In this document: positions 24,933-33,640 of the stretch, in pieces
Position numbering within the stretch: position 1 is the first letter of the stretch
How the letters are laid out: every line of letters starts with the position of its first letter
Assembly (NCBI RefSeq): GCF_030285665.1
Contig: NZ_CP127295.1
Span: 9,920,001 to 9,984,000 of the forward strand
Direction of reading: 5' to 3'
From: Amycolatopsis mongoliensis
GTDB lineage: Bacteria; Actinomycetota; Actinomycetes; Mycobacteriales; Pseudonocardiaceae
Length of the DNA: 64,000 bases
Program-made: the position numbers and the translations under genes
The notes under the pieces: model-generated
Database searches by the model: none
What the model saw: the letters and a program-made list of their open reading frames with translations, nothing else
What the model was told of the DNA's origin: nothing

Positions 24933-25475
24933 TCAGATGCGGGACACCTCGGCGTCGACGGCCTCGCGCTGCGCGGCGGCGAGTGCACGGGACCGGATGG
25001 CCAATCCGATGGTGCGGGTGAGCAGCATCGCCACGGCCATGAAGATCAGGGCATCCGTGATGGCGGCCGCCGGGATGGCGTTGTCGATCAGCCAGCGGCC
25101 GAGCCGGATGGGGAACCAGTGCATCGCACCGTAGGAGAACGCCGCCCGGGCCCCGATGACCACCACCCACAGCGCCGCGTAGCCCCACCCCGCCGCGGTG
25201 GCGTTCTTGCCGGTGTCCGGGTTGTGGTTGACCCGGATCAGGGCCAGGGCGATCAGTCCGCCGACGACACCGGCCGCGACACCGGCGATTTCCAGGGTGA
25301 GCCCGTTGCCCTGCGTGGTGACGCTCTGCATGAACAGAGGGACGATCAGGGCGGCGAGCAGGATCGGCCGCACGAGCCGACTCGCCGTGAGCTTGCGGCT
25401 ACGGCCGAGGTCGGCCTGCAGGACCGCGGCCAGCACGGCCGCGTTGACGATCTCGGCTTGGACGAGAGGGGACAT
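24933..25475 (-). CDS. Four-helix membrane protein of unknown function
   Basis: 180 residues, about half hydrophobic, with four predicted membrane segments near 35-52 (VRPILLAALIVPLFMQSV), 60-83, 92-115 and 135-160. No catalytic or binding motif stands out. The ATG at 25473-25475 has GGAG 6 nt upstream. It is divergent from the histidine kinase gene, and the 315-bp gap between them holds direct and inverted repeats, so it is probably a target of the neighbouring two-component system (inference). Confidence 0.72.
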   Translation of the reverse strand: MSPLVQAEIVNAAVLAAVLQADLGRSRKLTASRLVRPILLAALIVPLFMQSVTTQGNGLTLEIAGVAAGVVGGLIALALIRVNHNPDTGKNATAAGWGYAALWVVVIGARAAFSYGAMHWFPIRLGRWLIDNAIPAAAITDALIFMAVAMLLTRTIGLAIRSRALAAAQREAVDAEVSRI

Positions 25476-25544
25476 CGCGCACTCCAACCGGTCGGAATTG
25501 TTGTCCTTTCCAGACTGACGCGCGGACGCGAACCGGACATCGGA

Positions 25545-25577
25545 CTCCGGTACGGTTCGTCTCCGGCTCCGGTATGG
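25545..25577. promoter_or_regulatory. Direct repeats in the membrane-protein/histidine-kinase gap
   Basis: CTCCGGTACGG (25545-25555) and CTCCGGTATGG (25567-25577) begin 22 bp apart, two helical turns, about 70 bp upstream of the membrane-protein ATG. This is a typical layout for a NarL/LuxR-type response regulator. In the same gap are AACGTTCCC/GACGTTCCC (25621, 25641) and CTTTCGG...CCGAAAG (25631-25660). The rest of the 315 bp shows no gene. Confidence 0.4.
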
Positions 25578-25790
25578 CCCCGGCATGAGGGCGGCGGCCG
25601 AAGTTCATACCGCTCGGACCAACGTTCCCTCTTTCGGTTCGACGTTCCCCCACCCGAAAGTTTCTAACGTGGACGGTGCGTGGTACACGAGCACGCGCAA
25701 TTCGCCGGAAAGGGACCAGGCGTGGACATCCACTCGGCCACCGTCCGAAGCTCCGGTCGCGGCACGGCCGCGACCGGGGATACTGAGCAG

Positions 25791-26915
25791 ATGATGCGGT
25801 GGGTCACCTGGGCCGTCCGAGCTGCGGCTCTGGTCGGTGTCGGGGTGTCCGTGTTCACCGCGCACACCGTTTCGGTGGCGGTGATTATCGCCTTCGTCGT
25901 CGCCGGTTCGATGATGGTCCTGTGGGCCGTCATCGAGAACCCCGCCACCGAGCGAGCACAGTTCGGCCGGCTGCTGCCGTACGCCCTGGCCGCGGTCACC
26001 GTCGTCTGTGGCGTTGCCGCCGTGTCGCCCACCGGCGGGGCGCTGGTCTTCCTCGGCTTCATCGCCACCATCTCGGCCGGCAGCGACACCAGCCTGACGG
26101 CCGGCTGGACCATCACCGGACTGGGGGTGCTGGCGGTCGAGATCACCAGCCTCGTCACGCAGACCAGCGGCTGGATCACCATCGGATACCCGGCGATCCT
26201 GTTACCCGGCCTGCTGATCGGCTACAACCGCCGGTCCTACCGGGTCCAGGCCGAGCAATCCGCCGTACTGCTGGCCAAGGCCGAACAACTCCGCGACGAA
26301 CGCGCACGCGTGGCCACGCTGGAAGAGCGCAGCCGCATCGCCCGGGAGATACACGACGTCCTGGCCCACTCGCTCGGTGCCCTGGGCGTGCAGCTGCGGG
26401 CCGCCGGCGCGGTGCTCACCGACCAACGCGACATCGACCGCGCCGTGGACCTGCTGGATCAGGCACAACGGCTGACCAAGGACGGCCTCGCCGAGACCCG
26501 GCGCGCCGTGCACGCACTCCGCACCGACACGCCACCTCTGCCCGACGGGCTGGCCGATCTCGGTGCGTGCCACGAACGCCGCCACCACACCCCGGTTACC
26601 GTGCGTGTCGACGGCAGCGAACGGTCGCTCACCGCGGACGCCGGCCTCGCGTTCGTACGCACCGCACAGGAAGCACTGGTCAACGCGGCCAAGTATGCTC
26701 CACGACAGCCGATCGCCATTCACCTCGACTACGGTGACGGCGACACGACGATGACAGTTTCGAACACAATGTGTGACGGGGTCGGCGATATGGACAGCGT
26801 CAACGCAGGATACGGGCTGGCCGGCATGCGCGAACGCCTCATGCTCGTCCGCGGGAGCCTGACGGTCGGACCGCACGCGGGCACGTGGATCGTCAACGCC
26901 CGGGTCCCGCAATGA
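25791..26915 (+). CDS. Sensor histidine kinase, HisKA_3 type
   Basis: 374 residues. Five membrane segments fill residues 5-145. Then follow a coiled linker and the H-box ERSRIAREIHDVLAHSLGAL with the phosphorylated His. The HATPase domain has the N-box QEALVNAAKYAP and the G-box GYGLAGMRERL. This is the NarL-partner architecture. ATG at 25791 chosen; GATACT ends 6 nt upstream, which suggests leaderless initiation. A second ATG follows directly, and a longer GTG-initiated form is less likely. The response regulator gene overlaps its stop by 4 bp. Confidence 0.9.
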   Translation: MMRWVTWAVRAAALVGVGVSVFTAHTVSVAVIIAFVVAGSMMVLWAVIENPATERAQFGRLLPYALAAVTVVCGVAAVSPTGGALVFLGFIATISAGSDTSLTAGWTITGLGVLAVEITSLVTQTSGWITIGYPAILLPGLLIGYNRRSYRVQAEQSAVLLAKAEQLRDERARVATLEERSRIAREIHDVLAHSLGALGVQLRAAGAVLTDQRDIDRAVDLLDQAQRLTKDGLAETRRAVHALRTDTPPLPDGLADLGACHERRHHTPVTVRVDGSERSLTADAGLAFVRTAQEALVNAAKYAPRQPIAIHLDYGDGDTTMTVSNTMCDGVGDMDSVNAGYGLAGMRERLMLVRGSLTVGPHAGTWIVNARVPQ

Positions 26916-27586
26916 GCGCCCAGCCGCACCCGCTGCGCATCATCATCGCCGACGATCAGGCCAGCGTCCGCGAAGGGCTCGTCCTTCTCCTGGGGCTGCT
27001 CCCCGACTTCGAGGTGGTCGACTCGGCCGCCAACGGTCGCGAAGCCCTGGACCAGGTCACCGCGCACCAGCCCGACGCCGTCCTGCTCGACCTGCACATG
27101 CCCGAACTCGACGGCGTGGACACCACCCGGCGGCTCGTCCAGCACCATCCCGGGGTCGCCATCGTCATCCTCACCACCTACCGTGACGACGCTTCCGTCC
27201 TCGCCGCCCTGCGGGCCGGGGCCCGCGGCTATCTCACCAAGGACGCCAGCCGCGAAGAAATCGCCCACGCACTGCGCAGCGCGGCCGCGGGCCTGGCCGT
27301 GCTCGATCCGGACGTGCAGCTGACCCTGCTCAACGCGGCCGACCATGGCGGTCCGGCCGACGTCCCCATCCCCGAACCGCTCCGAACCCTGCCCGACGGG
27401 CTCACCGCCCGCGAAGGGGAAATCCTCGCGATGATCGCCCGCGGCAAAACCAACCCGGACATCGCCCGCGAACTCGTGCTCAGCAGCCACACGATCAAGA
27501 GCCACATCAACCGGATCTTCGCCAAGACCAGGTCGGGCGACCGCGCCGCCGCGATCCGCTACGCGCGGGAGCATCACCTGGCGTAG
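26912..27586 (+). CDS. NarL/LuxR family response regulator
   Basis: 224 residues. Receiver domain: acidic pair in IIADDQASVRE, phospho-acceptor Asp60 (AVLLDLHMPELDG), Lys in YLTKDAS. The C-terminal LuxR helix-turn-helix has LTAREGEILAMIARGKTNPD followed by IARELVLSSHTIKSHINRIF. Start ATG overlaps the kinase stop (ATGA), so the pair is translationally coupled. Likely targets are its own locus and the divergent membrane-protein gene. Confidence 0.93.
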   Translation: MSAQPHPLRIIIADDQASVREGLVLLLGLLPDFEVVDSAANGREALDQVTAHQPDAVLLDLHMPELDGVDTTRRLVQHHPGVAIVILTTYRDDASVLAALRAGARGYLTKDASREEIAHALRSAAAGLAVLDPDVQLTLLNAADHGGPADVPIPEPLRTLPDGLTAREGEILAMIARGKTNPDIARELVLSSHTIKSHINRIFAKTRSGDRAAAIRYAREHHLA

Positions 27587-27714
27587 CTCACGGACGGTGG
27601 TCCGCCGCGCGCGCCACCCGGAGATCCGAACCGGAGCACTCGGAGCGGGCACGCTGTGGGCGGCCTTCTCTGAAGAGAGTCAACAAACACGTGCAGATCC
27701 GAGTGAGCCGGGCA

Positions 27715-27732
27715 GCAACCCGGAAGGGTTGC
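27715..27732. terminator. Short hairpin downstream of the response regulator
   Basis: GCAACCC-GGAA-GGGTTGC, a 7-bp stem with a stable tetraloop, lies in the 220-bp gap between two convergent genes. It may terminate transcription from either side. The rest of the gap shows no gene. Confidence 0.4.
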
Positions 27733-27806
27733 CTGCGCGTCCCCGCCCCGTCGGTCGTCCCGCAACGATGTACCCGGTCGGACGGACTGGACGGTCGAGC
27801 GATCAT

Positions 27807-28685
27807 TCAGTGGAGGGTGTGGTGGAGTTCCGGCGGACCACCCATCTCGTACCGGAGCGAAGCCGGCGCGCTGCCATCGATGTCGGTGACGCCGAGATGT
27901 GCACCGAGCTCGGCTCCGATGAGTGCCCGGCCGGAGAAGGACATCAGGTTCTCTTGCCGGTACAACGCCGCGATGACGCGTCCGGTGAACCGGGCCGACT
28001 CCCGTTTGGTCTTCGGTCGCTTGTCCGCGGGCAAGGACTCGAGATAGGCGCTGGCCCGTTCGGTGTCGAGGCCGCCCATCCAGATCGACACAGCAGCCAC
28101 GCCGTGTGGTCGCAACTCCTTCGCCATGTCGGCTGCCATCTTGTCCGCACCGGCCTTCTGCGCCCCATAAGCGGGGCCCTGGTGGTACGAGACCGCACCG
28201 TAGTGCCCCGTGTTCACGATGAGTCCGCGCTTGTTGGCGATCAGCAGCGGCGCCGCGTAGTACGCGGCAACGTAGTGCGATCGGAGCCCGACCGAGATCA
28301 AGTCGGCCGCCTCGAGCGGCTTCTCCCAAAAGCCGCCAGGGCCGGTGATGCCGACGAGCTTCGCGGCGTTGTCGACCAAGACGTCGAGCCGGACGTGCTC
28401 GGCGTGGACACGGGCGAAGAGCTCACGCACCGCCTCGTCGTCTTCGTGGTCGACCGCCACGGCGACCCCACTGCCCCCGGCCTCACTGACCAGTTGCGCT
28501 GTTCCGAAAATCGAACCACCGTAGGGCGAATCCTTACCCGACGTGCTTCGTCCGGTCACGTACACGGTCGCGCCGGCCTCGCCCAACGCCGTCGCGATTT
28601 CTTTTCCAGCGCCCCGGGTTGCGCCGGTCACCACGGCAATCGGCTTGCTGATGACACACCTCCTGGTGTTCGTCCTGGGTCTCAC
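27807..28685 (-). CDS. Short-chain dehydrogenase/reductase
   Basis: About 292 residues from a GTG, or 281-282 from a later start. Cofactor motif TGATRGAGKEIA (TGxxxGxG) and catalytic YxxxK in GPAYGAQKAG are present; NTGHYGAVSY carries the preceding active-site region. The GTG at 28685 has GAGG 7 nt upstream. A much better AGGAGG at 28659-28664 is followed in frame only by GTC and ATC, so the true start is uncertain. It is convergent with the two-component system and follows the CoA ligase gene in the same direction, 84 bp downstream. Substrate unknown. Confidence 0.85.
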   Translation of the reverse strand: MRPRTNTRRCVISKPIAVVTGATRGAGKEIATALGEAGATVYVTGRSTSGKDSPYGGSIFGTAQLVSEAGGSGVAVAVDHEDDEAVRELFARVHAEHVRLDVLVDNAAKLVGITGPGGFWEKPLEAADLISVGLRSHYVAAYYAAPLLIANKRGLIVNTGHYGAVSYHQGPAYGAQKAGADKMAADMAKELRPHGVAAVSIWMGGLDTERASAYLESLPADKRPKTKRESARFTGRVIAALYRQENLMSFSGRALIGAELGAHLGVTDIDGSAPASLRYEMGGPPELHHTLH

Positions 28686-28769
28686 CGAGCGGCCTCACGC
28701 ACCCGGACCCGCTGGACGTCACACTCCGGCAAACCGTCAGTGCCATCTCCGATCCGGTGAGGCGGTCGA

Positions 28770-30269
28770 TCAGGACAGGGCGCGCTTGTGAACCTTGCCC
28801 GTGGCGGTCAGGGGCAGCTCGCTCTGCACGATGATGTGGCGCGGGTACTTGTACTCCGCGAGGCGTTCCCGCGCGAACGCCGAAAGTTCGCCGACGTCGA
28901 TCCGGTGCCCGATCCGGGGAACCACGTAGGCGACGACCTCTTGACCGAGCCGCTCGTGCGGCTGACCGACCACCGCGGTCATCGCCACCGCCGGGTGGTG
29001 CAGCAGCACCTGTTCCACCTCCGCCGGGTACACGTTGTAGCCACCGCGCAGGATCAGGTCCTTGACCCGGTCCACGACGTAGAGCCACCCGTCCTCGTCG
29101 AAGCGGCCCAGGTCCCCGGTGTGGAACCAGCCGTCCCGGATCGCCTCCGCCGTCGCTTCCGGACGGTTGAAGTAGCCCAGCATCACGCAGTGGCCACGGA
29201 CGACGATCTCGCCCACCGTCCCCGCCGGCACCCGCGTGCCCGCACGATCCACGACCTGGATGTCGACGCCCCACACCGGCTTGCCCACCGACGCCGGGCG
29301 CAACGGCTCGTCCCACGGACAGAATGTGACCGTCGGACTCGTTTCCGACAAACCGTATCCCTGCTGGATCTGCAGTCCGCTCAGTTCCTTCACCCGCTCG
29401 AACACCGCCACCGGCAACGGGGCGCCGCCGGAGGTGATCAACCGGATCGTCTCGGCCGCCTTGCGCAGCCGCACCCCCTTCGGGTCGGCCTGCAGGAACG
29501 CCTGGAACATCGAGGGCACCCCCGCGAACAACGTGACCCGGTGCTCCACCAGCAGGTCCAGCGCAGTGCCCGGCTCGAACCGCGGAAGCAGCACGAGCGT
29601 CCCTCCGGTGTGGACGTTGCCGTTCAGCACCGAGGTTTGCCCGAAGATGTGGTACAGCGGCAACGCCACCAGCGCCACATCGTGCTCGTGCCGCGGGATC
29701 AGCAGATCCTTCATCCGCGCGTTGAGCAACAGGCTCACGTGCGACAGCGCGGCACCCTTCGGGGTTCCGGTGGTTCCGCTGGTGTAGATGATCACCGCCG
29801 GATCCTCCGCCCCCGTCGGTTCGCTGTCCGCTTCCCCTGGACGCGGCGCCAGCAGCTCCGCCAGCCCACTCAGCGCGACCACCTCTCGCACACCCGCGGC
29901 CACCGCCGCCCGCCGCGCGTTCTCCAGCACCGGCAAGTGCTCGGTGCCCTCCCAGGCGAACACCATCACCGCACCGCTGTCGCCGAAGACGAACTCCAGT
30001 TCACGCTCCTTCAGCAACGGATTGAGCGGAACCACCACGACCCCGGCCTTGAGCAATCCGTAATACACCACAGGGAACTCCGGGAGGTTCGGGCAGATCA
30101 GCACCACCCGGTCACCAGGACGCACCCCCCGCGCCCGGACCAGCTCCGCGACCTGCCGGGCCCGGCGATTCAGCTCCGCGTAGCTGTACACCTGCTCGCC
30201 GCAGACCACGGCGGCCCGGTCCGGATGCAGCCGGGCGGCCGAATCCAGCACTACCGACAGATTCAGCAT
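28770..30269 (-). CDS. AMP-forming acyl-CoA synthetase
   Basis: 499 residues, full length for class I adenylate-forming CoA ligases. The P-loop-like motif is IIYTSGTTGTPKG (160-172). The A5 motif is QGYGLSETSPTV, the A7/A8 region GDLGRFDEDGWLYVVDRVKD with LILRGGYNVYPAEVE, and the catalytic A10 lysine is Lys492 (LTATGKVHKRAL). It activates a carboxylic acid, fatty or aryl, to its CoA thioester. AGGAGATAGTTC precedes the ATG. It is divergent from the TetR gene across a region with palindromic operators, so it is probably repressed by that TetR. Confidence 0.92.
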   Translation of the reverse strand: MLNLSVVLDSAARLHPDRAAVVCGEQVYSYAELNRRARQVAELVRARGVRPGDRVVLICPNLPEFPVVYYGLLKAGVVVVPLNPLLKERELEFVFGDSGAVMVFAWEGTEHLPVLENARRAAVAAGVREVVALSGLAELLAPRPGEADSEPTGAEDPAVIIYTSGTTGTPKGAALSHVSLLLNARMKDLLIPRHEHDVALVALPLYHIFGQTSVLNGNVHTGGTLVLLPRFEPGTALDLLVEHRVTLFAGVPSMFQAFLQADPKGVRLRKAAETIRLITSGGAPLPVAVFERVKELSGLQIQQGYGLSETSPTVTFCPWDEPLRPASVGKPVWGVDIQVVDRAGTRVPAGTVGEIVVRGHCVMLGYFNRPEATAEAIRDGWFHTGDLGRFDEDGWLYVVDRVKDLILRGGYNVYPAEVEQVLLHHPAVAMTAVVGQPHERLGQEVVAYVVPRIGHRIDVGELSAFARERLAEYKYPRHIIVQSELPLTATGKVHKRALS

Positions 30270-30300
30270 GAACTATCTCCTGTCTCAGCACACCCAGTAC

Positions 30301-30370
30301 CGATAGTGGTTACTATCGCAACAGTAGATGCAATCTCCAATTGCCATAGTGTCCACTATCCGAGTAGTCT
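30301..30370. promoter_or_regulatory. Divergent promoter with two palindromic operators
   Basis: Rightward: TTGCCA (30341-30346), 18 bp, TAGTCT (30365-30370), ending 7 nt before the TetR ATG. Leftward: TTGGAG (30335-30340) and GATAGT (30312-30317), 17 bp apart. Inverted repeats CGATAGT-GGTT-ACTATCG (30301-30318) and ATAGTG-TC-CACTAT (30346-30359) overlap the leftward -10 and the rightward spacer. A homologous region occurs at 35050-35110. Confidence 0.72.
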
Positions 30371-30377
30371 CCTGGAC

Positions 30378-31070
30378 ATGACCACGGAAGAACCGCGACG
30401 ACAGAGACTCACCCGGGCGGAGGCGAAGGCGCGGACCCGGAAGCTGCTGCTCGAAGCCGCCGCACAGACCTTCGCCAGGAAGGGGTACGCGGGCTCGTCC
30501 GTCGAAGAGATCGCCGAGGCGGCCGGGTTCTCGATCGGCGCGCTGTACTCGAACTTCGGCAACAAGGAGGAGCTGTTCCTCGAGTTGTCGACCACGTACA
30601 ACGCCGACCGCATCGCCGAAGCGTCCGAGGTGCTGCTCGATCAGGACGCGGATCCGGTGCAAGCCGTCAACGAGGTGAGCCGGCTGCTGGTCGACGCCGC
30701 CGACAAGGACACCGACTTCTCACTGCTGCAGGCCGAGTTCTGGCTGTATGCGGTCCGGAACCCGCAGGTGCTCGACCAGATGGCCACGCGGATGCGGACC
30801 CCGAGGGCGGCGTTGGAGCAGCTGGTCGGGAAGTCGCTGGAGACCATGCCGGCCCCGGCCGAGGCCACCCCGAAAGCGGTGGCGACCATCGTGGCCGCGT
30901 TGTTCGAGGGGCTCGTCCGGCAGCGGCGGATCGACCCGGACCAGGTACCGGAGGAGCTGTTCGGCGCGGCACTGCGCTGGCTGTTCAGCGGAATCGAGGT
31001 GTCCGGCCGGGAGAAGAAGGTCGCCGCACCGGCGAAGCGCAAGCCGGCGAAACGACCCCGCCAGGGCTGA
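30378..31070 (+). CDS. TetR family regulator of the island catabolic genes
   Basis: 230 residues. Helix-turn-helix at about 28-62 (GSSVEEIAEAAGFSIGALYS, then NFGNKEELF). The C-terminal domain resembles the TetR_C_6/BetI-like group, and the last 20 residues are basic (KRKPAKRPRQ). The ATG at 30378 lies 7 nt after a TAGTCT -10 box with no Shine-Dalgarno sequence, so the mRNA is probably leaderless. It probably represses itself and the divergent CoA ligase through the palindromes between them. The same sequence pattern before the flavoenzyme/membrane-protein pair at 35.1 kb suggests a two-site regulon. An acyl-CoA or the acid substrate is a plausible inducer (inference). Confidence 0.9.
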   Translation: MTTEEPRRQRLTRAEAKARTRKLLLEAAAQTFARKGYAGSSVEEIAEAAGFSIGALYSNFGNKEELFLELSTTYNADRIAEASEVLLDQDADPVQAVNEVSRLLVDAADKDTDFSLLQAEFWLYAVRNPQVLDQMATRMRTPRAALEQLVGKSLETMPAPAEATPKAVATIVAALFEGLVRQRRIDPDQVPEELFGAALRWLFSGIEVSGREKKVAAPAKRKPAKRPRQG

Positions 31071-31202
31071 CGCCCGTCCCGAGCCCACCGAGCGGGCTTT
31101 GCCCTGCCCGCTCGCAATCCACTGCCGCGGTTTTCCCGCCGGGGCACCTTCCTCGCCTTTCGTGCGCCCTTTTCCCGTGGGCCGCGCCCAACTTGGAGAG
31201 CC

Positions 31203-32249
31203 ATGACCGAGACGATGCTGGCCGGCCGCCTGGACCGGAAAACCCGGCGATTCCAGGTCGAAGAAGTACCGGTGCCCACGCCGGAGCCGGACGAGGTACG
31301 GATCGCCGTCGCCGCCGCAGGGGTGTGCCTGTCGGACCTGCACCTCATCGACGGCACGTTGAACCCACGGGGCACGGCGTCCGCCGTCACCCTCGGCCAC
31401 GAGGTCGCCGGCCGGGTGGAGGCGCTCGGCGAGGCCGTCCCCCCGGGTGTCCACATCGGACAGCGGGTGACCCTGCAGGCCGGCCAGTCGTGCGGCCGGT
31501 GCGACGATTGCATCCGGCGGCAAACCTGCCCGCGCAGTCTGACGCGGGGCGTGCACTACGACGGCGGCTGGGCGGAGTACGCCCTGGCCCGGGTCGACAC
31601 CCTGGTTCCCATTCCCGAGCACCTACCCTTCGACCAGGCCGCGATCATCCCCGACGCCGTCTCGACGCCCTATGCCGCCATCACGGCGACCGCGCAGGTA
31701 CGGCCGGCTCAGTCGGCGGCCGTATGGGGTGCGGGCGGACTGGGCGCACACGCGATCCAGGTGCTCAAGCTCGTCGGCGCGGCACCGATCATCGCGATCG
31801 ACCCCCTGCCCGCGGCACGGCGGAGAGCACTCGCGTTCGGCGCCGACGTCGCGCTGGACCCCGGCGCGGAGGACCTCGTCACCCAGGTGCGCGACGCCAC
31901 CGCCGGCCGCGGCGTCGACTACGCCTTCGACTTCGCGGGCGTGGCCGCAGCCCGCGACCAAGCCGTCGCCGCGCTGGCCCCAGCAGGCGCCCTGGTGCTG
32001 GTCGGGCTCACCCCCGAACCGCTCTCGATCAGCGACAGCACGACGTTCTGCGCGCGGAAGAACCGGCTGCTCGGCCACTACGGCTCGGCTCCGCAGCACG
32101 TGGAAGAGCTCGTCGCGATGACCGCGACCCGCCGCCTGGGCTTCTCCGACTCCATCAGCGGGCACATCAAGCTCGCCGACGCCGAGGATGCGGTGCACCG
32201 CCTCGCCCACAAGAGCGGGGACCCCGTTCGCCTGGTCCTGGTCCCCTGA
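31203..32249 (+). CDS. Zinc-dependent alcohol dehydrogenase
   Basis: 348 residues, medium-chain dehydrogenase family. Catalytic zinc ligands: Cys in AAAGVCLSDLHL and GHE in TLGHEVAGRVE. A structural zinc site is present as CGRCDDCIRRQTC. Rossmann motif GAGGLGAHAIQ. It should oxidise an alcohol or reduce an aldehyde with NAD(P). ATG at 31203 follows GGAG. The amidohydrolase gene follows 48 bp downstream in the same direction. Confidence 0.9.
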   Translation: MTETMLAGRLDRKTRRFQVEEVPVPTPEPDEVRIAVAAAGVCLSDLHLIDGTLNPRGTASAVTLGHEVAGRVEALGEAVPPGVHIGQRVTLQAGQSCGRCDDCIRRQTCPRSLTRGVHYDGGWAEYALARVDTLVPIPEHLPFDQAAIIPDAVSTPYAAITATAQVRPAQSAAVWGAGGLGAHAIQVLKLVGAAPIIAIDPLPAARRRALAFGADVALDPGAEDLVTQVRDATAGRGVDYAFDFAGVAAARDQAVAALAPAGALVLVGLTPEPLSISDSTTFCARKNRLLGHYGSAPQHVEELVAMTATRRLGFSDSISGHIKLADAEDAVHRLAHKSGDPVRLVLVP

Positions 32250-32297
32250 CCGCATCCCACCGGCACCAGTCATCCGAACCGACGAAACGGATCGCAC

Positions 32298-33551
32298 ATG
32301 CCCGATCAACCACTCCTGGTGTCGGCCCTCCAGCTCGTCGACGGGCTCGGGGGTCCGCCTGTTCAGGACGCCGGCGTCCTGGCCGGCACGGACGGCACCA
32401 TCACCTGGGCCGGCCCGCTGACCGAGGTACCGGCTCTTCCGGAGAACTGCCGCCACATCACCATGCCCGGCACCCTGCTGCCGGGGTTCATCGACACCCA
32501 CGTCCACTTGGGGCTTCCGGGTGGCGGCCTCAACGCCGCGATGCTGTTGATCGAACCGCCACCGGTCCGCGTGCTGAAGATCGCCGCGGCGATGCGAGCC
32601 ACCCTCGAAGCAGGCGTCACCACCGTTCGAGACCTCGGCTTCCTCGGGCCGAGCCTGGCGAAGATGGCCACCACCGGCGCCACTCCCGCACCACGCCTGC
32701 TCAACGCGATCGCGATGCTGAGCGGGACCGGCGGGCACGGCGACTTCCCCCTCCCGCACGCCATCGACCAGGCCGAGCTGTTCCGCGTGCTCGACCTGCG
32801 GCTGGCCGTGGCCGACGGTCCCACCGAAGTCACCAAGGCAGTGCGCGAGCTGATCCGGGACGGCGCTCAGGTGATCAAGGTCGCCGCCAGCGGCGGAATC
32901 AGCACTCCTGCCGACACTCCCGACGACATCGGGCTCACGCTCGAAGAGCTGCGTGCCGCGGTCGAAGCCGCGCAGGGCCGGGGCCGGACCGTCGCCGCCC
33001 ACGCGATCGGGACGGAAGGGATCGCCCTCGCCGTCGAGGCGGGTGTGCACAGCATCGAGCACGGCAACGGGCTCACACCCGGGCTGGCCGATCGGATGGC
33101 CCGCCAGGGCACCTTCCTGGTGCCCACTCTGGCGGTGATGGAGCAGACCGGTGACCCTGCCGTCATGGGTCATCACGCCCACGCGAAGGCGGGCCGGTGG
33201 CGCGAGGCCACCGAAAAGGCCCTTCCGACGGCCATCGGCGCGGGCGTGCGGATCGCGACCGGCACCGACGCCGGGCTGGGGATCCGCCACGGCCAGAACC
33301 TGAGCGAACTGTCACTGCTCGTCCAGGCAGGTCTGTCCGCCATGGACGCGATCGTCGCCGGGACCAGGACCGCGGCCGAGGTGTGCAGCCTGGGAGACCG
33401 CATCGGCACGGTCGAACCCGGCAAGCTGGCCGACCTGGTCGTCGTCGCGGGAGATCCCCTGGCGGACATCACCCTTCTCCGGGACCCGGCCAACATCACA
33501 CTCGTCGTGCAGGAGGGGCGCGTGGTCAAGCATCCGGAATCCGCGCACTGA
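32298..33551 (+). CDS. Metal-dependent amidohydrolase (imidazolonepropionase/prolidase-like)
   Basis: 417 residues. Amidohydrolase barrel: His68-x-His70 in LLPGFIDTHVHLGLP, the Lys of VIKVAASGG at the carbamylated-lysine position, His in VAAHAIGTEG, His in SIEHGNGL and Asp in IATGTDAGLG. The set is complete, so an active binuclear or mononuclear hydrolase is expected. The closest architecture is the imidazolonepropionase-like/Xaa-Pro dipeptidase group that hydrolyses cyclic or N-acyl amides. Likely co-transcribed with the alcohol dehydrogenase. It is followed by the family B palindromes. Confidence 0.9.
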   Translation: MPDQPLLVSALQLVDGLGGPPVQDAGVLAGTDGTITWAGPLTEVPALPENCRHITMPGTLLPGFIDTHVHLGLPGGGLNAAMLLIEPPPVRVLKIAAAMRATLEAGVTTVRDLGFLGPSLAKMATTGATPAPRLLNAIAMLSGTGGHGDFPLPHAIDQAELFRVLDLRLAVADGPTEVTKAVRELIRDGAQVIKVAASGGISTPADTPDDIGLTLEELRAAVEAAQGRGRTVAAHAIGTEGIALAVEAGVHSIEHGNGLTPGLADRMARQGTFLVPTLAVMEQTGDPAVMGHHAHAKAGRWREATEKALPTAIGAGVRIATGTDAGLGIRHGQNLSELSLLVQAGLSAMDAIVAGTRTAAEVCSLGDRIGTVEPGKLADLVVVAGDPLADITLLRDPANITLVVQEGRVVKHPESAH

Positions 33552-33580
33552 CGCCACAGATCCGGCCGGCGAGATGTAAG

Positions 33581-33633
33581 GAATGAGTCATTCACCTCGT
33601 CCGACGACATGAATGAGTCATTCATGTCGTCGG
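33581..33633. repeat. Family B palindromic repeat (GAATGAGTCATTC core), copy 1
   Basis: Two palindromes: GAATGA-G-TCATTC (33581-33593) and a perfect one with 16-bp arms beginning CCGACGACATGAATGA around a central G (33601-33633). The same composite element occurs at 57911-57966 in the opposite orientation. Confidence 0.8.
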
Positions 33634-33640
33634 GCCGACC

